Assembly: GCF_013170805.1 (NCBI RefSeq)
Contig: NZ_CP051293.1
Span: forward strand, 3,292,001 to 3,356,000
Reading direction: 5' to 3'
Source: Mesorhizobium sp. NZP2077
GTDB lineage: Bacteria > Pseudomonadota > Alphaproteobacteria > Rhizobiales > Rhizobiaceae
DNA length: 64,000 nt
The notes beneath the pieces are model-generated. The model had not been told where the DNA came from, ran no database searches, and saw only the letters and a list, made by a program, of their open reading frames with translations. The stretch's first letter is position 1, and every line of letters starts with the position of its first letter. A program made the translations under genes and the position numbers. Positions 17,843 to 25,339 of the stretch are shown in pieces.

Positions 17843-17863
17843 CTGGACCAATTCTCTGGACCA
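17843..17863 (+). promoter_or_regulatory. Candidate RutR-like operator, repeated CTGGACCA
   Basis: CTGGACCA occurs twice, at 17843-17850 and 17856-17863, just upstream of the TetR/RutR-like start. GACCAATT is shared with the site before preT. Suggests autoregulation. Confidence 0.4.
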
Positions 17864-17947
17864 GTTTTTCCCTAGCCTGTGGAACGCACTTCAGGAGCCG
17901 CATTTCCGCTAGTAATCCCTTGACCGCCGACAGGGCGGTGCTAACGT

Positions 17948-17963
17948 TTGTCCAATCGGTCAA
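17948..17963 (+). promoter_or_regulatory. RutR-like operator upstream of the aminotransferase
   Basis: TTGTCCAATCGGTCAA differs from the E. coli RutR consensus TTGACCAnnTGGTCAA at two positions only. It lies about 80 bases before the aminotransferase start, in the region divergent from the RutR-like gene. Confidence 0.6.
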
Positions 17964-18041
17964 AAATTTGCGTAGCATGAAAGCGCGGCAAAGGCCAAGC
18001 GTTGGACGCACCGAAACAGTTTACAAGGGGAAGTCTTGGTC

Positions 18042-19370
18042 ATGTCCAACCGGCTGAAAGTCACGCCGAACGATCTCAGCGCATTCTGGATGCCGTTCAC
18101 GGCAAACCGGCAATTCAAGCAGGCGCCACGCATGTTCGTGTCCGCCAAGGACATGCACTACACCACCAGCGACGGCCGTAAGGTGCTCGACGGCACCGCT
18201 GGCCTCTGGTGCGTCAATGCCGGTCACTGCCGGCCGAAGATCACCGAGGCGATCCAGCACCAGGCCGCCGAACTCGACTACGCGCCGGCCTTCCAAATGG
18301 GTCATCCGATCGTGTTCGAACTGGCCAACCGCCTGGTCGACCTGGCGCCCAAGGGCATGGACCACGTCTTCTTCACCAATTCCGGTTCGGAATCGGTCGA
18401 GACCGCACTGAAGATGGCGATCGCCTATCACCGCGTGAAGGGCGAGGGCGCGCGCACCCGCCTGATCGGCCGCGAGCGCGGCTATCACGGCGTCAATTTC
18501 GGCGGCATCTCGGTCGGCGGCATCGTCACCAACCGCAAGATGTTCGGCACGCTGCTCGGTGGCGTCGACCACCTGCCGCACACGCATCTGCCGGAGGAGA
18601 ACGCCTTCTCCAAGGGCGTGCCGGAATATGGCGCGGAGCTCGCCAACGAGCTGGAGCGCATCGTTGCGCTGCATGACGCCTCGACCATCGCTGCCGTCAT
18701 CGTCGAGCCGGTCGCCGGCTCCACCGGCGTCATCCTGCCGCCCAAGGGTTATCTGCAGAAGCTGCGCGAAATCTGCACCAAGCACGGCATCCTGCTGATT
18801 TTCGACGAGGTCATCACCGGTTTCGGTCGTCTCGGTGCACCGTTTGCGGCCGACTATTTCGGGGTCACGCCCGACATCATGACCACCGCCAAGGGTGTCT
18901 CCAACGGCGTCATCCCGATGGGCGCGGTGTTCGTGAAGAAGGAAATCCACGACGCCTTCATGACCGGCCCCGAGCACATGATCGAGTTCTTCCACGGCTA
19001 CACCTATTCGGGCAATCCGATTGCGTGCGCTGCGGCACTCGGCACACTCGACACCTACAAGGAAGAGGGCCTGCTCACCCGTGGCGAGGAACTGGCGCCC
19101 TATTGGGAAGACGCGCTGCATTCGCTGAAGGATGAGCCGCATGTCATCGACATCAGGAACATCGGCCTGATCGGTGCGATCGAACTGGCGCCGATCGCAG
19201 GACAGCCGACCAAGCGTGCCTTCTCGGCCTTCGTCAAGGCGTTCGAGCGCGGCGCGCTGATCCGCACCACCGGCGACATTATCGCGCTGTCGCCGCCGCT
19301 GATCATCACCAAGGGCCAGATCAACGAATTGATCGACCATGTGCGCGACGTGCTGCGGTCGATAGACTAA
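18042..19370 (+). CDS. Class III omega-aminotransferase, probably beta-alanine:pyruvate
   Basis: PLP-dependent class III aminotransferase of 442 residues. The family signature is complete: LIFDEVITGFGRLGAPFAADYFGV, then TTAKGVSNGVIPMGAV with the PLP-binding Lys in TTAKG (about residue 287), and N-terminal GTAGLWCVNAGH. Family members convert beta-alanine to malonate semialdehyde; the neighbouring beta-ureidopropionase and dihydropyrimidinase support this as the last nitrogen-releasing step of reductive pyrimidine breakdown (beta-aminoisobutyrate from thymine). Translation could start at TTG 18036, closer to the AAGGGG site, or ATG 18042, chosen here. A RutR-like operator precedes it. Confidence 0.9.
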   Translation: MSNRLKVTPNDLSAFWMPFTANRQFKQAPRMFVSAKDMHYTTSDGRKVLDGTAGLWCVNAGHCRPKITEAIQHQAAELDYAPAFQMGHPIVFELANRLVDLAPKGMDHVFFTNSGSESVETALKMAIAYHRVKGEGARTRLIGRERGYHGVNFGGISVGGIVTNRKMFGTLLGGVDHLPHTHLPEENAFSKGVPEYGAELANELERIVALHDASTIAAVIVEPVAGSTGVILPPKGYLQKLREICTKHGILLIFDEVITGFGRLGAPFAADYFGVTPDIMTTAKGVSNGVIPMGAVFVKKEIHDAFMTGPEHMIEFFHGYTYSGNPIACAAALGTLDTYKEEGLLTRGEELAPYWEDALHSLKDEPHVIDIRNIGLIGAIELAPIAGQPTKRAFSAFVKAFERGALIRTTGDIIALSPPLIITKGQINELIDHVRDVLRSID

Positions 19371-19378
19371 ACTGTTTC

Positions 19379-19419
19379 CATCGGCCGGGGGGGGGGGGGC
19401 CCCCCCCCCCGGGCCGATG
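19379..19419. repeat. Long G/C palindrome between aminotransferase and amidohydrolase
   Basis: CATCGGCC (19379-19386), then 13 G, 11 C, a G, and GGCCGATG (19412-19419). It can fold into an almost all-GC hairpin of about 20 base pairs, eight bases after the aminotransferase stop and about 20 before the next start. No T-run follows on the plus strand. Either an extreme attenuator hairpin or a homopolymer-length artefact. Confidence 0.7.
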
Positions 19420-19440
19420 TCATGAGTGAGAGGATGTTGA

Positions 19441-20691
19441 ATGGCCGCACCCGGCGAGAATCTGCGAATCAATTCAGATCGTTTGTGGGATTCGCTGATG
19501 GAGATGGCGAAGATCGGCCCCGGCATTGCCGGCGGCAACAATCGCCAGACTGTGACCGACGAGGACGGCGAGGGCCGGCATCTGTTCAAGCGTTGGTGCG
19601 AGGCGGCGGGGCTCGAAATGGGCCTCGACGAGATGGGCACGATGTTTGCCCGCCGCGAAGGCACCGATCCCAGCCTGCCGCCGGTCTATGTCGGCAGCCA
19701 TCTCGACACGCAGCCGACCGGTGGCAAATATGACGGCGTGCTCGGCGTGCTGGGCGGGCTGGAAGTGGTGCGCTCGCTCAACGATCTCGGCATCAAGACC
19801 AAACACCCGATCGTCGTGACCAACTGGACCAATGAGGAAGGCTCGCGCTTTGCCCCGGCGATGATGGCATCCGGCGTGTTCGCCGGTGTGCTCGACCAGG
19901 CCGACGTCTACCAACATGTTGACAAGGCCGGCAAGAAATTCGGCGAGGAGCTGGAGCGTATCGGCTGGAAGGGAACCGAGAAAGTCGGCGATCGCAAGAT
20001 CCACGCCTTCTTCGAACTGCATATCGAGCAGGGACCGATCCTCGAGGACGAAGACATCGACATCGGCGTCGTCACCCATGGCCAGGGCCTAAAATGGTTG
20101 CAGGTAACGCTGACCGGCAAGGAGGCGCATACCGGCTCGACGCCGATGCCCAAGCGCCGCAATGCCGGCCTCGGCATGGCCCGCGTCATCGAACTGGTGC
20201 ACGAGATCGCCATGGACTATCAGCCGGACGCCGTCGGCGCGGTCGGCCACATGGAGGTGTTTCCCAATTCGCGCAACATCATCGCCGGCCGCACCGTCTT
20301 CACCATCGACATCCGCTCGCCCGAGAAGGAAGTGCTGGACGCGATGGACGGCCGCATCCGCGAAGGCATCGACACGATCTGCGAGGCGCTCGACATCCAG
20401 TACAAGGTCGAACAGGTAGGTGCGTTCGACCCCGTGACCTTCGATGCCGGTTGCGTCAAGGCGATCCGCGATGCCGCAGACCGCCTTGGCTACTCCCACC
20501 GCAACATCGTCTCGGGCGCCGGTCACGACGCCTGCTGGATCAACCGCGTCGCGCCTACCGCGATGGTGATGTGCCCCTGCGTTGACGGGTTGTCACACAA
20601 CGAGGCCGAGGAAATCTCCAAGGAATGGGCGAGCGCAGGCGCCGATGTGCTGTTCCATGCGGTGGTGGAGACGGCTGTCATCGTGGAGTGA
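19441..20691 (+). CDS. Zn-dependent M20 amidohydrolase, beta-ureidopropionase-like
   Basis: 416-residue hydrolase of the M20/amidase-carbamoylase family, the bacterial N-carbamoyl-beta-alanine/N-carbamoyl-amino-acid/allantoate hydrolases. Metal ligands are in place: GSHLDTQPTGGKYDG (about residues 86-100), NEEGSRF (about 128-134), HIEQGP (about 196-201) and the C-terminal SGAGHDACW and LSHNEAEE. ATG 19441 follows GAGAGGA. In this cluster the substrate is most likely N-carbamoyl-beta-alanine, giving beta-alanine, ammonia and carbon dioxide. It lies directly behind the aminotransferase gene, separated by the G/C palindrome. Confidence 0.9.
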   Translation: MAAPGENLRINSDRLWDSLMEMAKIGPGIAGGNNRQTVTDEDGEGRHLFKRWCEAAGLEMGLDEMGTMFARREGTDPSLPPVYVGSHLDTQPTGGKYDGVLGVLGGLEVVRSLNDLGIKTKHPIVVTNWTNEEGSRFAPAMMASGVFAGVLDQADVYQHVDKAGKKFGEELERIGWKGTEKVGDRKIHAFFELHIEQGPILEDEDIDIGVVTHGQGLKWLQVTLTGKEAHTGSTPMPKRRNAGLGMARVIELVHEIAMDYQPDAVGAVGHMEVFPNSRNIIAGRTVFTIDIRSPEKEVLDAMDGRIREGIDTICEALDIQYKVEQVGAFDPVTFDAGCVKAIRDAADRLGYSHRNIVSGAGHDACWINRVAPTAMVMCPCVDGLSHNEAEEISKEWASAGADVLFHAVVETAVIVE

Positions 20692-20695
20692 ATCT

Positions 20696-21388
20696 GTGGG
20701 CGTGCGGGAAGACGATCGTCAGCGCAAGGCGTACGGAAAGGCCTGGGAGGCCGGGCTGCGACCGGCGATGAAGGGAAAGGGATGGCGCAAGTACTGGAGT
20801 TCGATTTCAAGGCGGGATGGACTGTGGTTCATCTGCGCGGAATGCGTTCTGCTCTGGCCGACGCGCAGGCTGCAGTTTCTTCTGCAGGCCAAGCCGATGA
20901 CGCTGGACCCATTACTATGGGAGATTATAGGTGCTCAGGGCAACGACACGCAGCCTTTGTCATTCAGGAAGTGGGGTACATTTACTTGTGAACCACCAAT
21001 CTTTGCGGAGAAAATCGTTGAATGCGGGGCTCCAGAACAGATGGCAGTTGATTTTGTGCAATTTGCAACTTCCGAGAGGTCGTCAATCTTGCACGAACTG
21101 CCATTGAAACCGTTCTCGACGATCTTGGAAACAATGGCAGCGAAGGATTCGGTCGGAATGCTTTCGACGACGAGGGTTTTGTCCTTGTTGGACGAGGAGA
21201 AATATGACGACGCGATATCCTTTCTGACCGGCAATTTCGCGAAGGGTGTTTCCATCAACGTTGCTAGGCCTGATGCCCAAGGGCGCATGAGATCGACCAG
21301 CTTCTTCGACTTGGCACACGACTATGCTCTATCGCAAAAGGGGCGAGCTTTGGCGTTGGATGAAGCCGCAGCGCCGTACCTGATCTAA
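20696..21388 (+). CDS. Hypothetical protein within the pyrimidine cluster
   Basis: About 230 residues with no family I recognise. The first third is basic (EDDRQRKAYGKAWEAGLRP, KGKGWRKYW) with a tight CAEC pair; the rest is mixed, with FAEKIVECGAPEQMAVDFVQFA, TTRVLSLLDEEKYDDAISFL and a C-terminal SFFDLAHDYALSQKGRALAL that look helical. Base composition and codon use are clearly more AT-rich than the flanking genes, which suggests acquisition. The true start is unsure: GTG 20696 follows GGAG with proper spacing and sits four bases after the amidohydrolase stop; GTG 20702 is also possible, and the frame is open back to 20582 inside the amidohydrolase gene. Confidence 0.55.
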   Translation: MGVREDDRQRKAYGKAWEAGLRPAMKGKGWRKYWSSISRRDGLWFICAECVLLWPTRRLQFLLQAKPMTLDPLLWEIIGAQGNDTQPLSFRKWGTFTCEPPIFAEKIVECGAPEQMAVDFVQFATSERSSILHELPLKPFSTILETMAAKDSVGMLSTTRVLSLLDEEKYDDAISFLTGNFAKGVSINVARPDAQGRMRSTSFFDLAHDYALSQKGRALALDEAAAPYLI

Positions 21389-21436
21389 ATCGAGCAAGCG
21401 CTCGTAAGAAGCGTGACAGCACAAGGGAACAAGAAA

Positions 21437-22888
21437 ATGACCAAAGTCATCAAGAACGGCACCGTCGTCACCGCCGACCGCAGTTGGAAGGCCGATGTGC
21501 TGTTCAGCCACGGCAAGATCGTCGCCGTCGGCTCGGACCTGCATGGCGACCATGAGTACGACGCCACCGGCTGCTATGTCATGCCGGGCGGCATCGACCC
21601 GCACACACATCTTGAAATGCCGTTCATGGGCACCTATTCGGCCGACGATTTCGAATCCGGCACGCGGGCAGCCCTTGCCGGCGGCACCACCATGGTGGTC
21701 GATTTCTGCCTGCCGGCGCCGCAGCAGTCGCTGCTCGAAGCCCTGCAGATGTGGGACAACAAGACCTCCAAGGCTGCCTGTGACTACTCCTTCCACATGG
21801 CCATCACCTGGTGGGGCAAGCAGGTGTTCGACGAGATGGCCACTGTCGTCGACAAGGGCATCACTTCGTTCAAGCACTTCATGGCCTACAAGGGTGCGCT
21901 GATGGTGGATGACGACGAGATGTATGCGTCGTTCCAGCGTTGCGCCGACCTTGGTGCGCTGCCGCTGGTGCATGCCGAGAATGGCGACGTGGTTGCAGCG
22001 CTGTCGCAGAAGCTGCTCGCCGCCGGCAACAACGGACCGGAGGGGCACGCCTATTCGCGGCCTCCGGAAGTGGAAGGGGAAGCGACCAACCGCGCCATCA
22101 TGATCGCCGACATGGCGGGCGTGCCGCTCTATGTCGTGCATGTCTCGTGCGAGCAGGCGCACGAGGCCATCCGCCGGGCGCGGCAGAAGGGCATGCGCGT
22201 CTTCGGCGAGCCGCTGGTCCAGCATTTGACGCTCGACGAGAGCGAATATTTCAACAAGGACTGGGACCATGCGGCGCGCCGCGTGATGAGCCCGCCCTTC
22301 CGCAACAAACTGCACCAGGATTCGCTGTGGGCCGGCCTGCAGGCTGGATCGCTGCAAGTGGTGGCGACCGACCATTGCGCCTTCACCACCAAGCAGAAGC
22401 GCAACGGCGTCGGCGATTTCACCAGGATCCCAAACGGCACCGGCGGTCTGGAAGACCGTTTGCCGGTGCTGTGGACGACCGGCGTCAACACCGGCCGGCT
22501 GACGATGAACGAGTTCGTCGCGGTGACCTCGACCAATATCGCCAAGATCCTCAACATGTATCCGAAGAAGGGCGCCATCGTCGAAGGCGCCGACGCCGAC
22601 ATCCTCGTCTGGGACCCGAAGCGGAAGAAGACGATTTCTTCGAAGAAGCAACAGTCGGTCATCGACTACAACGTGTTCGAAGGGTTCGAAGTGACCGGCC
22701 TGCCGCGCTTCGTCTTCTCGCGCGGCGAGCTGTCGATCGAGGAAGCCGAGGTCAAGGCCAAGCCCGGCCATGGCCAGTTCGTCGGCCGTGAGCCCAACGC
22801 TGCAGTCAACCGGGCGCTGTCGACGTGGAAAGACATTACCGCGCCGCGCAAGGTCGAACGGTCAGGCATTCCGGCGACCGGGGTTTGA
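21437..22888 (+). CDS. hydA: Dihydropyrimidinase
   Basis: Zinc amidohydrolase that opens 5,6-dihydrouracil or dihydrothymine to the N-carbamoyl-beta-amino acid. 483 residues, the usual family length. Metal-site motifs are complete: GGIDPHTHLEMPF (about residues 54-66), the carboxylated Lys in TSFKHFMAYKGALM (about residue 150), HAENGD, VVHVSCEQA and ATDHCAF (about residue 313). ATG 21437 follows AAGGGA; the upstream in-frame GTG at 21413 has no site. It sits between beta-ureidopropionase and the uptake genes and supplies the middle step of the pathway. Confidence 0.93.
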   Translation: MTKVIKNGTVVTADRSWKADVLFSHGKIVAVGSDLHGDHEYDATGCYVMPGGIDPHTHLEMPFMGTYSADDFESGTRAALAGGTTMVVDFCLPAPQQSLLEALQMWDNKTSKAACDYSFHMAITWWGKQVFDEMATVVDKGITSFKHFMAYKGALMVDDDEMYASFQRCADLGALPLVHAENGDVVAALSQKLLAAGNNGPEGHAYSRPPEVEGEATNRAIMIADMAGVPLYVVHVSCEQAHEAIRRARQKGMRVFGEPLVQHLTLDESEYFNKDWDHAARRVMSPPFRNKLHQDSLWAGLQAGSLQVVATDHCAFTTKQKRNGVGDFTRIPNGTGGLEDRLPVLWTTGVNTGRLTMNEFVAVTSTNIAKILNMYPKKGAIVEGADADILVWDPKRKKTISSKKQQSVIDYNVFEGFEVTGLPRFVFSRGELSIEEAEVKAKPGHGQFVGREPNAAVNRALSTWKDITAPRKVERSGIPATGV

Positions 22889-22890
22889 GC

Positions 22891-23253
22891 TTGGCGCGCT
22901 CGGCCGCGCTCATCTCGGTGGTCCTGGCCGGTGGTCCGGCGGCCGCGGCTGTCGTGCTAGCCGGCTCTTGGGGCAATGATGTCGGCTGTGCCGGGGTGAA
23001 GGCCGGATATCAGGACAGCGATGCCTATATCCTGCTGACCGCGGAAGGCATCGAGACCTATGGTAGTGGTTGCCGGTTCGAGCAGCAACTGACGACAGCG
23101 CCGGGTACGCAATCGCTTGATGCAACCTGTTCCGCTGAGGGCGAGGCGGGGACGACAATCGAAACCATCGTGGTCACCAACAAGGGAGAGGATGGTTTCT
23201 TCGTCACCATTCCCGGCCTTGAGGAACTGGGGCCGCTTCAATCATGTTCTTGA
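22891..23253 (+). CDS. Small secreted cysteine protein, copy 1 of a tandem pair
   Basis: About 120 residues starting at TTG 22891 (or TTG 22885, which overlaps the dihydropyrimidinase stop). A signal peptide is clear (LARSAALISVVLAGGPAAA). The mature part has four cysteines in the pattern NDVGC, GSGCRF, DATCSAEGEAG and a C-terminal QSCS. The next gene encodes a protein with the same spacing and the same TCxAEGExG block, so the two are tandem paralogues. Function unknown; likely periplasmic. No ATG start is available, which lowers certainty about the exact N-terminus. Confidence 0.6.
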   Translation: MARSAALISVVLAGGPAAAAVVLAGSWGNDVGCAGVKAGYQDSDAYILLTAEGIETYGSGCRFEQQLTTAPGTQSLDATCSAEGEAGTTIETIVVTNKGEDGFFVTIPGLEELGPLQSCS

Positions 23254-23286
23254 CGTTTTGAGCATTGGGATCTGGGGGATTTGGGG

Positions 23287-23670
23287 ATGAGCATGCGCGC
23301 TTTTGGTTTGTCTGTTGCGATGATTTTTGTGCTGGCTGCCGGTCAGGCTTCCGCCGCAGGCATCGACCTGTCGAAACCCTATGGCGACAAATATGGCTGC
23401 ATCAACCGCAACGGCCAGGAAGTCGCCGCCGATCAGATGCTGCTTTTGACGGACAAGGAATTGATCACCGCCGCCAGCGCCTGCACGTTCTCGAAGACGG
23501 AGGCGCAGGCTGACGGATCGCTGGTGGTGACAGCGACATGCGAGGCGGAAGGCGAAGATGGACAGGAGCCGACCACGTTTACCATCAAGCACAGCGCCAA
23601 GAACGCCAAGAAGCTGACGATCACCGATGCTGACGGCAATGTGATGGGGGAAGTCTCGCGGTGCAAATGA
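23287..23670 (+). CDS. Small secreted cysteine protein, copy 2 of a tandem pair
   Basis: 127 residues with a signal peptide (MSMRAFGLSVAMIFVLAAG, cleavage after ASA). The mature part repeats the layout of the preceding gene: KYGC, a LLLTDKELI segment matching LLTAEGIE, SACTF, TATCEAEGEDG and a C-terminal SRCK, giving four conserved cysteines and probably two disulfides. ATG 23287 is chosen over TTG 23281; GGGGG lies upstream. Family not recognised. The two genes are 33 bases apart and separate the catabolic genes from the cupin and transporter genes. Confidence 0.7.
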   Translation: MSMRAFGLSVAMIFVLAAGQASAAGIDLSKPYGDKYGCINRNGQEVAADQMLLLTDKELITAASACTFSKTEAQADGSLVVTATCEAEGEDGQEPTTFTIKHSAKNAKKLTITDADGNVMGEVSRCK

Positions 23671-23687
23671 CGGCGATCCCGTCAGTC

Positions 23688-24092
23688 TCAGGCGACCAGC
23701 GCATCCAGTTCCGGCAGCAGGACGACGCTTTCCTGCTCGTTGGGATCGGTGCGGGCAATGACGGCCGAGGACGGGGCGTTGCTCAGATTGGCCGGCAGAT
23801 GCGGCACGCCGGCCGGAATGTAGAAGAGGTCACCGGCCTTGACGACGATGTGGTTCTCGAGCCGGTCGCCATACCAGGTATGGACCTCGCCGGAGAGCAC
23901 GTAGATCGCCGTTTCATGGTTCTCGTGCAGATGCGCCTTGGCGCGCGCGCCGGGCGGCATGGTGAGCACATGCATGCAGATGCCGGAAGAGCCGACCGAC
24001 TCGGTGGCGATGCCGGCGAAATAAGTCAAACCCTGCTTGCCTTCATAAGTGCTTTCAGGGCGGATAAGATGACAAGTGGGTTTGGGCGACAT
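23688..24092 (-). CDS. Cupin domain protein
   Basis: 134-residue single-domain cupin. Motif 1 is PPGARAKAHLHENHETAIYV (residues about 46-65) with the two His and Glu metal ligands, and motif 2 is GDLFYIPAGVPHLPAN (about 87-102) with the third His. Such small cupins may be isomerases, dioxygenases or sensors. The frame is open far upstream, but ATG 24092 follows GGAG and gives a normal length. It is divergent from the ABC ATPase gene and convergent with the secreted pair; its link to pyrimidine use is only positional. Confidence 0.82.
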   Translation of the reverse strand: MSPKPTCHLIRPESTYEGKQGLTYFAGIATESVGSSGICMHVLTMPPGARAKAHLHENHETAIYVLSGEVHTWYGDRLENHIVVKAGDLFYIPAGVPHLPANLSNAPSSAVIARTDPNEQESVVLLPELDALVA

Positions 24093-24222
24093 CGGGGAAC
24101 TCCGGGCGTCGATCTGAGTGGAACAAGACCAATGGGACTGGGCGAGTGGAAAACAACATCGCGATAAAAGCAATCGGAATCCGGCCAGCGCCGCAGGGGC
24201 GGGAACAGGCAGGCTGTAGCCG

Positions 24223-25014
24223 ATGACCGGGACTTCGCCAGCCGTCGTCGCGGCAAGCAAACTGGGCCTCACCTTCCAGACCAATGATGGGCCGGTGCAG
24301 GCGCTGTCCAATGTCGACCTGACGATCGGCAAGGGGGAGTTCGTCTCTTTCATCGGACCGTCCGGCTGCGGCAAGACCACGCTGCTGCGCGTCATCGCCG
24401 ATCTGGAGAAGCCGACCTCGGGCACGATCTCGGTCAACGGCATGACGCCGGAACAGGCGCGCGAGAAACGCGCCTATGGCTATGTCTTCCAGGCCGCCGC
24501 CCTGTTTCCGTGGCGCACCATCGAGCGCAATGTCGGCCTGCCGCTGGAGATCATGGGCCTGCCCAGGGCGGAGCAGGCGGAGCGCATCAAGCGCACGCTC
24601 GACCTCGTCAACCTCTCGGGCTTTGAGAAGAAATACCCCTGGCAGCTGTCCGGCGGCATGCAGCAGCGCGCCTCGATCGCCCGCGCGCTGGCCTTCGACG
24701 CCGATCTGCTTTTGATGGACGAGCCGTTCGGCGCGCTGGACGAGATTGTGCGCGACCACCTCAACGAGCAATTGCTGGAATTGTGGGGGCGGACGAACAA
24801 GACGATCTGCTTCGTCACCCACTCGATCCCGGAAGCCGTCTATCTGTCGACGCGCATCGTCGTCATGTCGCCGCGGCCCGGCCGGGTCAGCGACATCATC
24901 GAATCGACGCTGCCGAAGGAAAGGCCACTCGACATCCGCGAGACGCCGGAGTTTTTGGCGATCGCAGCGCGCGTGCGCGATGGCTTGAGGGCAGGGCACA
25001 GCTATGATGATTGA
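24223..25014 (+). CDS. ABC transporter ATP-binding protein (NitT/TauT type)
   Basis: 263-residue ATPase of the nitrate/taurine/thiamine-precursor importer group. Walker A GPSGCGKTT (about residues 46-54), Q-loop YVFQAAALFPW, signature LSGGMQQR (about 143-150), Walker B LLLMDEPFGALD and H-loop VTHS are all present. It powers uptake with the two permeases and the NMT1-type binding protein downstream. The position inside the pyrimidine-catabolic cluster suggests a pyrimidine or related ring as substrate. A 220-bp palindromic repeat separates it from the first permease gene. Confidence 0.9.
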   Translation: MTGTSPAVVAASKLGLTFQTNDGPVQALSNVDLTIGKGEFVSFIGPSGCGKTTLLRVIADLEKPTSGTISVNGMTPEQAREKRAYGYVFQAAALFPWRTIERNVGLPLEIMGLPRAEQAERIKRTLDLVNLSGFEKKYPWQLSGGMQQRASIARALAFDADLLLMDEPFGALDEIVRDHLNEQLLELWGRTNKTICFVTHSIPEAVYLSTRIVVMSPRPGRVSDIIESTLPKERPLDIRETPEFLAIAARVRDGLRAGHSYDD

Positions 25015-25044
25015 GGGCCCTGACAAGCGAGCGACTAACCACGC

Positions 25045-25265
25045 CTTCGTCATCCTAGGGCGAAGCAAGCGCGCAGCGGCTTGCGCAGACCCTAGGATCC
25101 ATGCCGTGACATTAGCCGCAGGGCGCAAGCGGCTGAAAATACGCACCAAACACAGCGAGGCGCAGGGAGGTGTGTTCTGCACCGTTGCGGAGCACAGAGG
25201 TAACGGCATGGATCCTAGGGTCTGCGCCGCGTCGCTTCGCTCCTTGCTCCGCCCTAGGATGACGA
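25045..25265. repeat. Rhizobial-type palindromic intergenic repeat
   Basis: This fills most of the 325-base gap between the ATPase and permease genes. Left arm 25045-25109 and right arm 25202-25265 are inverted copies: the outer TTCGTCATCCTAGGGCG and the inner CAGACCCTAGGATCCATGCC match their partners, with divergence between. The centre (25110-25201) is a separate loop. CCTAGGAT occurs near both ends of each arm. Looks like a dispersed rhizobial intergenic palindrome; no coding potential. Confidence 0.8.
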
Positions 25266-25339
25266 AGAGAAGGGCAACCGGCCTTCGCTTCGCCCCGGCC
25301 ACCCTCTCCCCGGCGGGGAGAGGAGAAGGGCAGCGCTAG

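Noticed and set aside
18021..19664. 547-codon minus-strand frame opposite the aminotransferase and amidohydrolase starts
   Set aside because: Antisense mirror of real codons; it also spans the G/C palindrome and both RutR-regulated genes.
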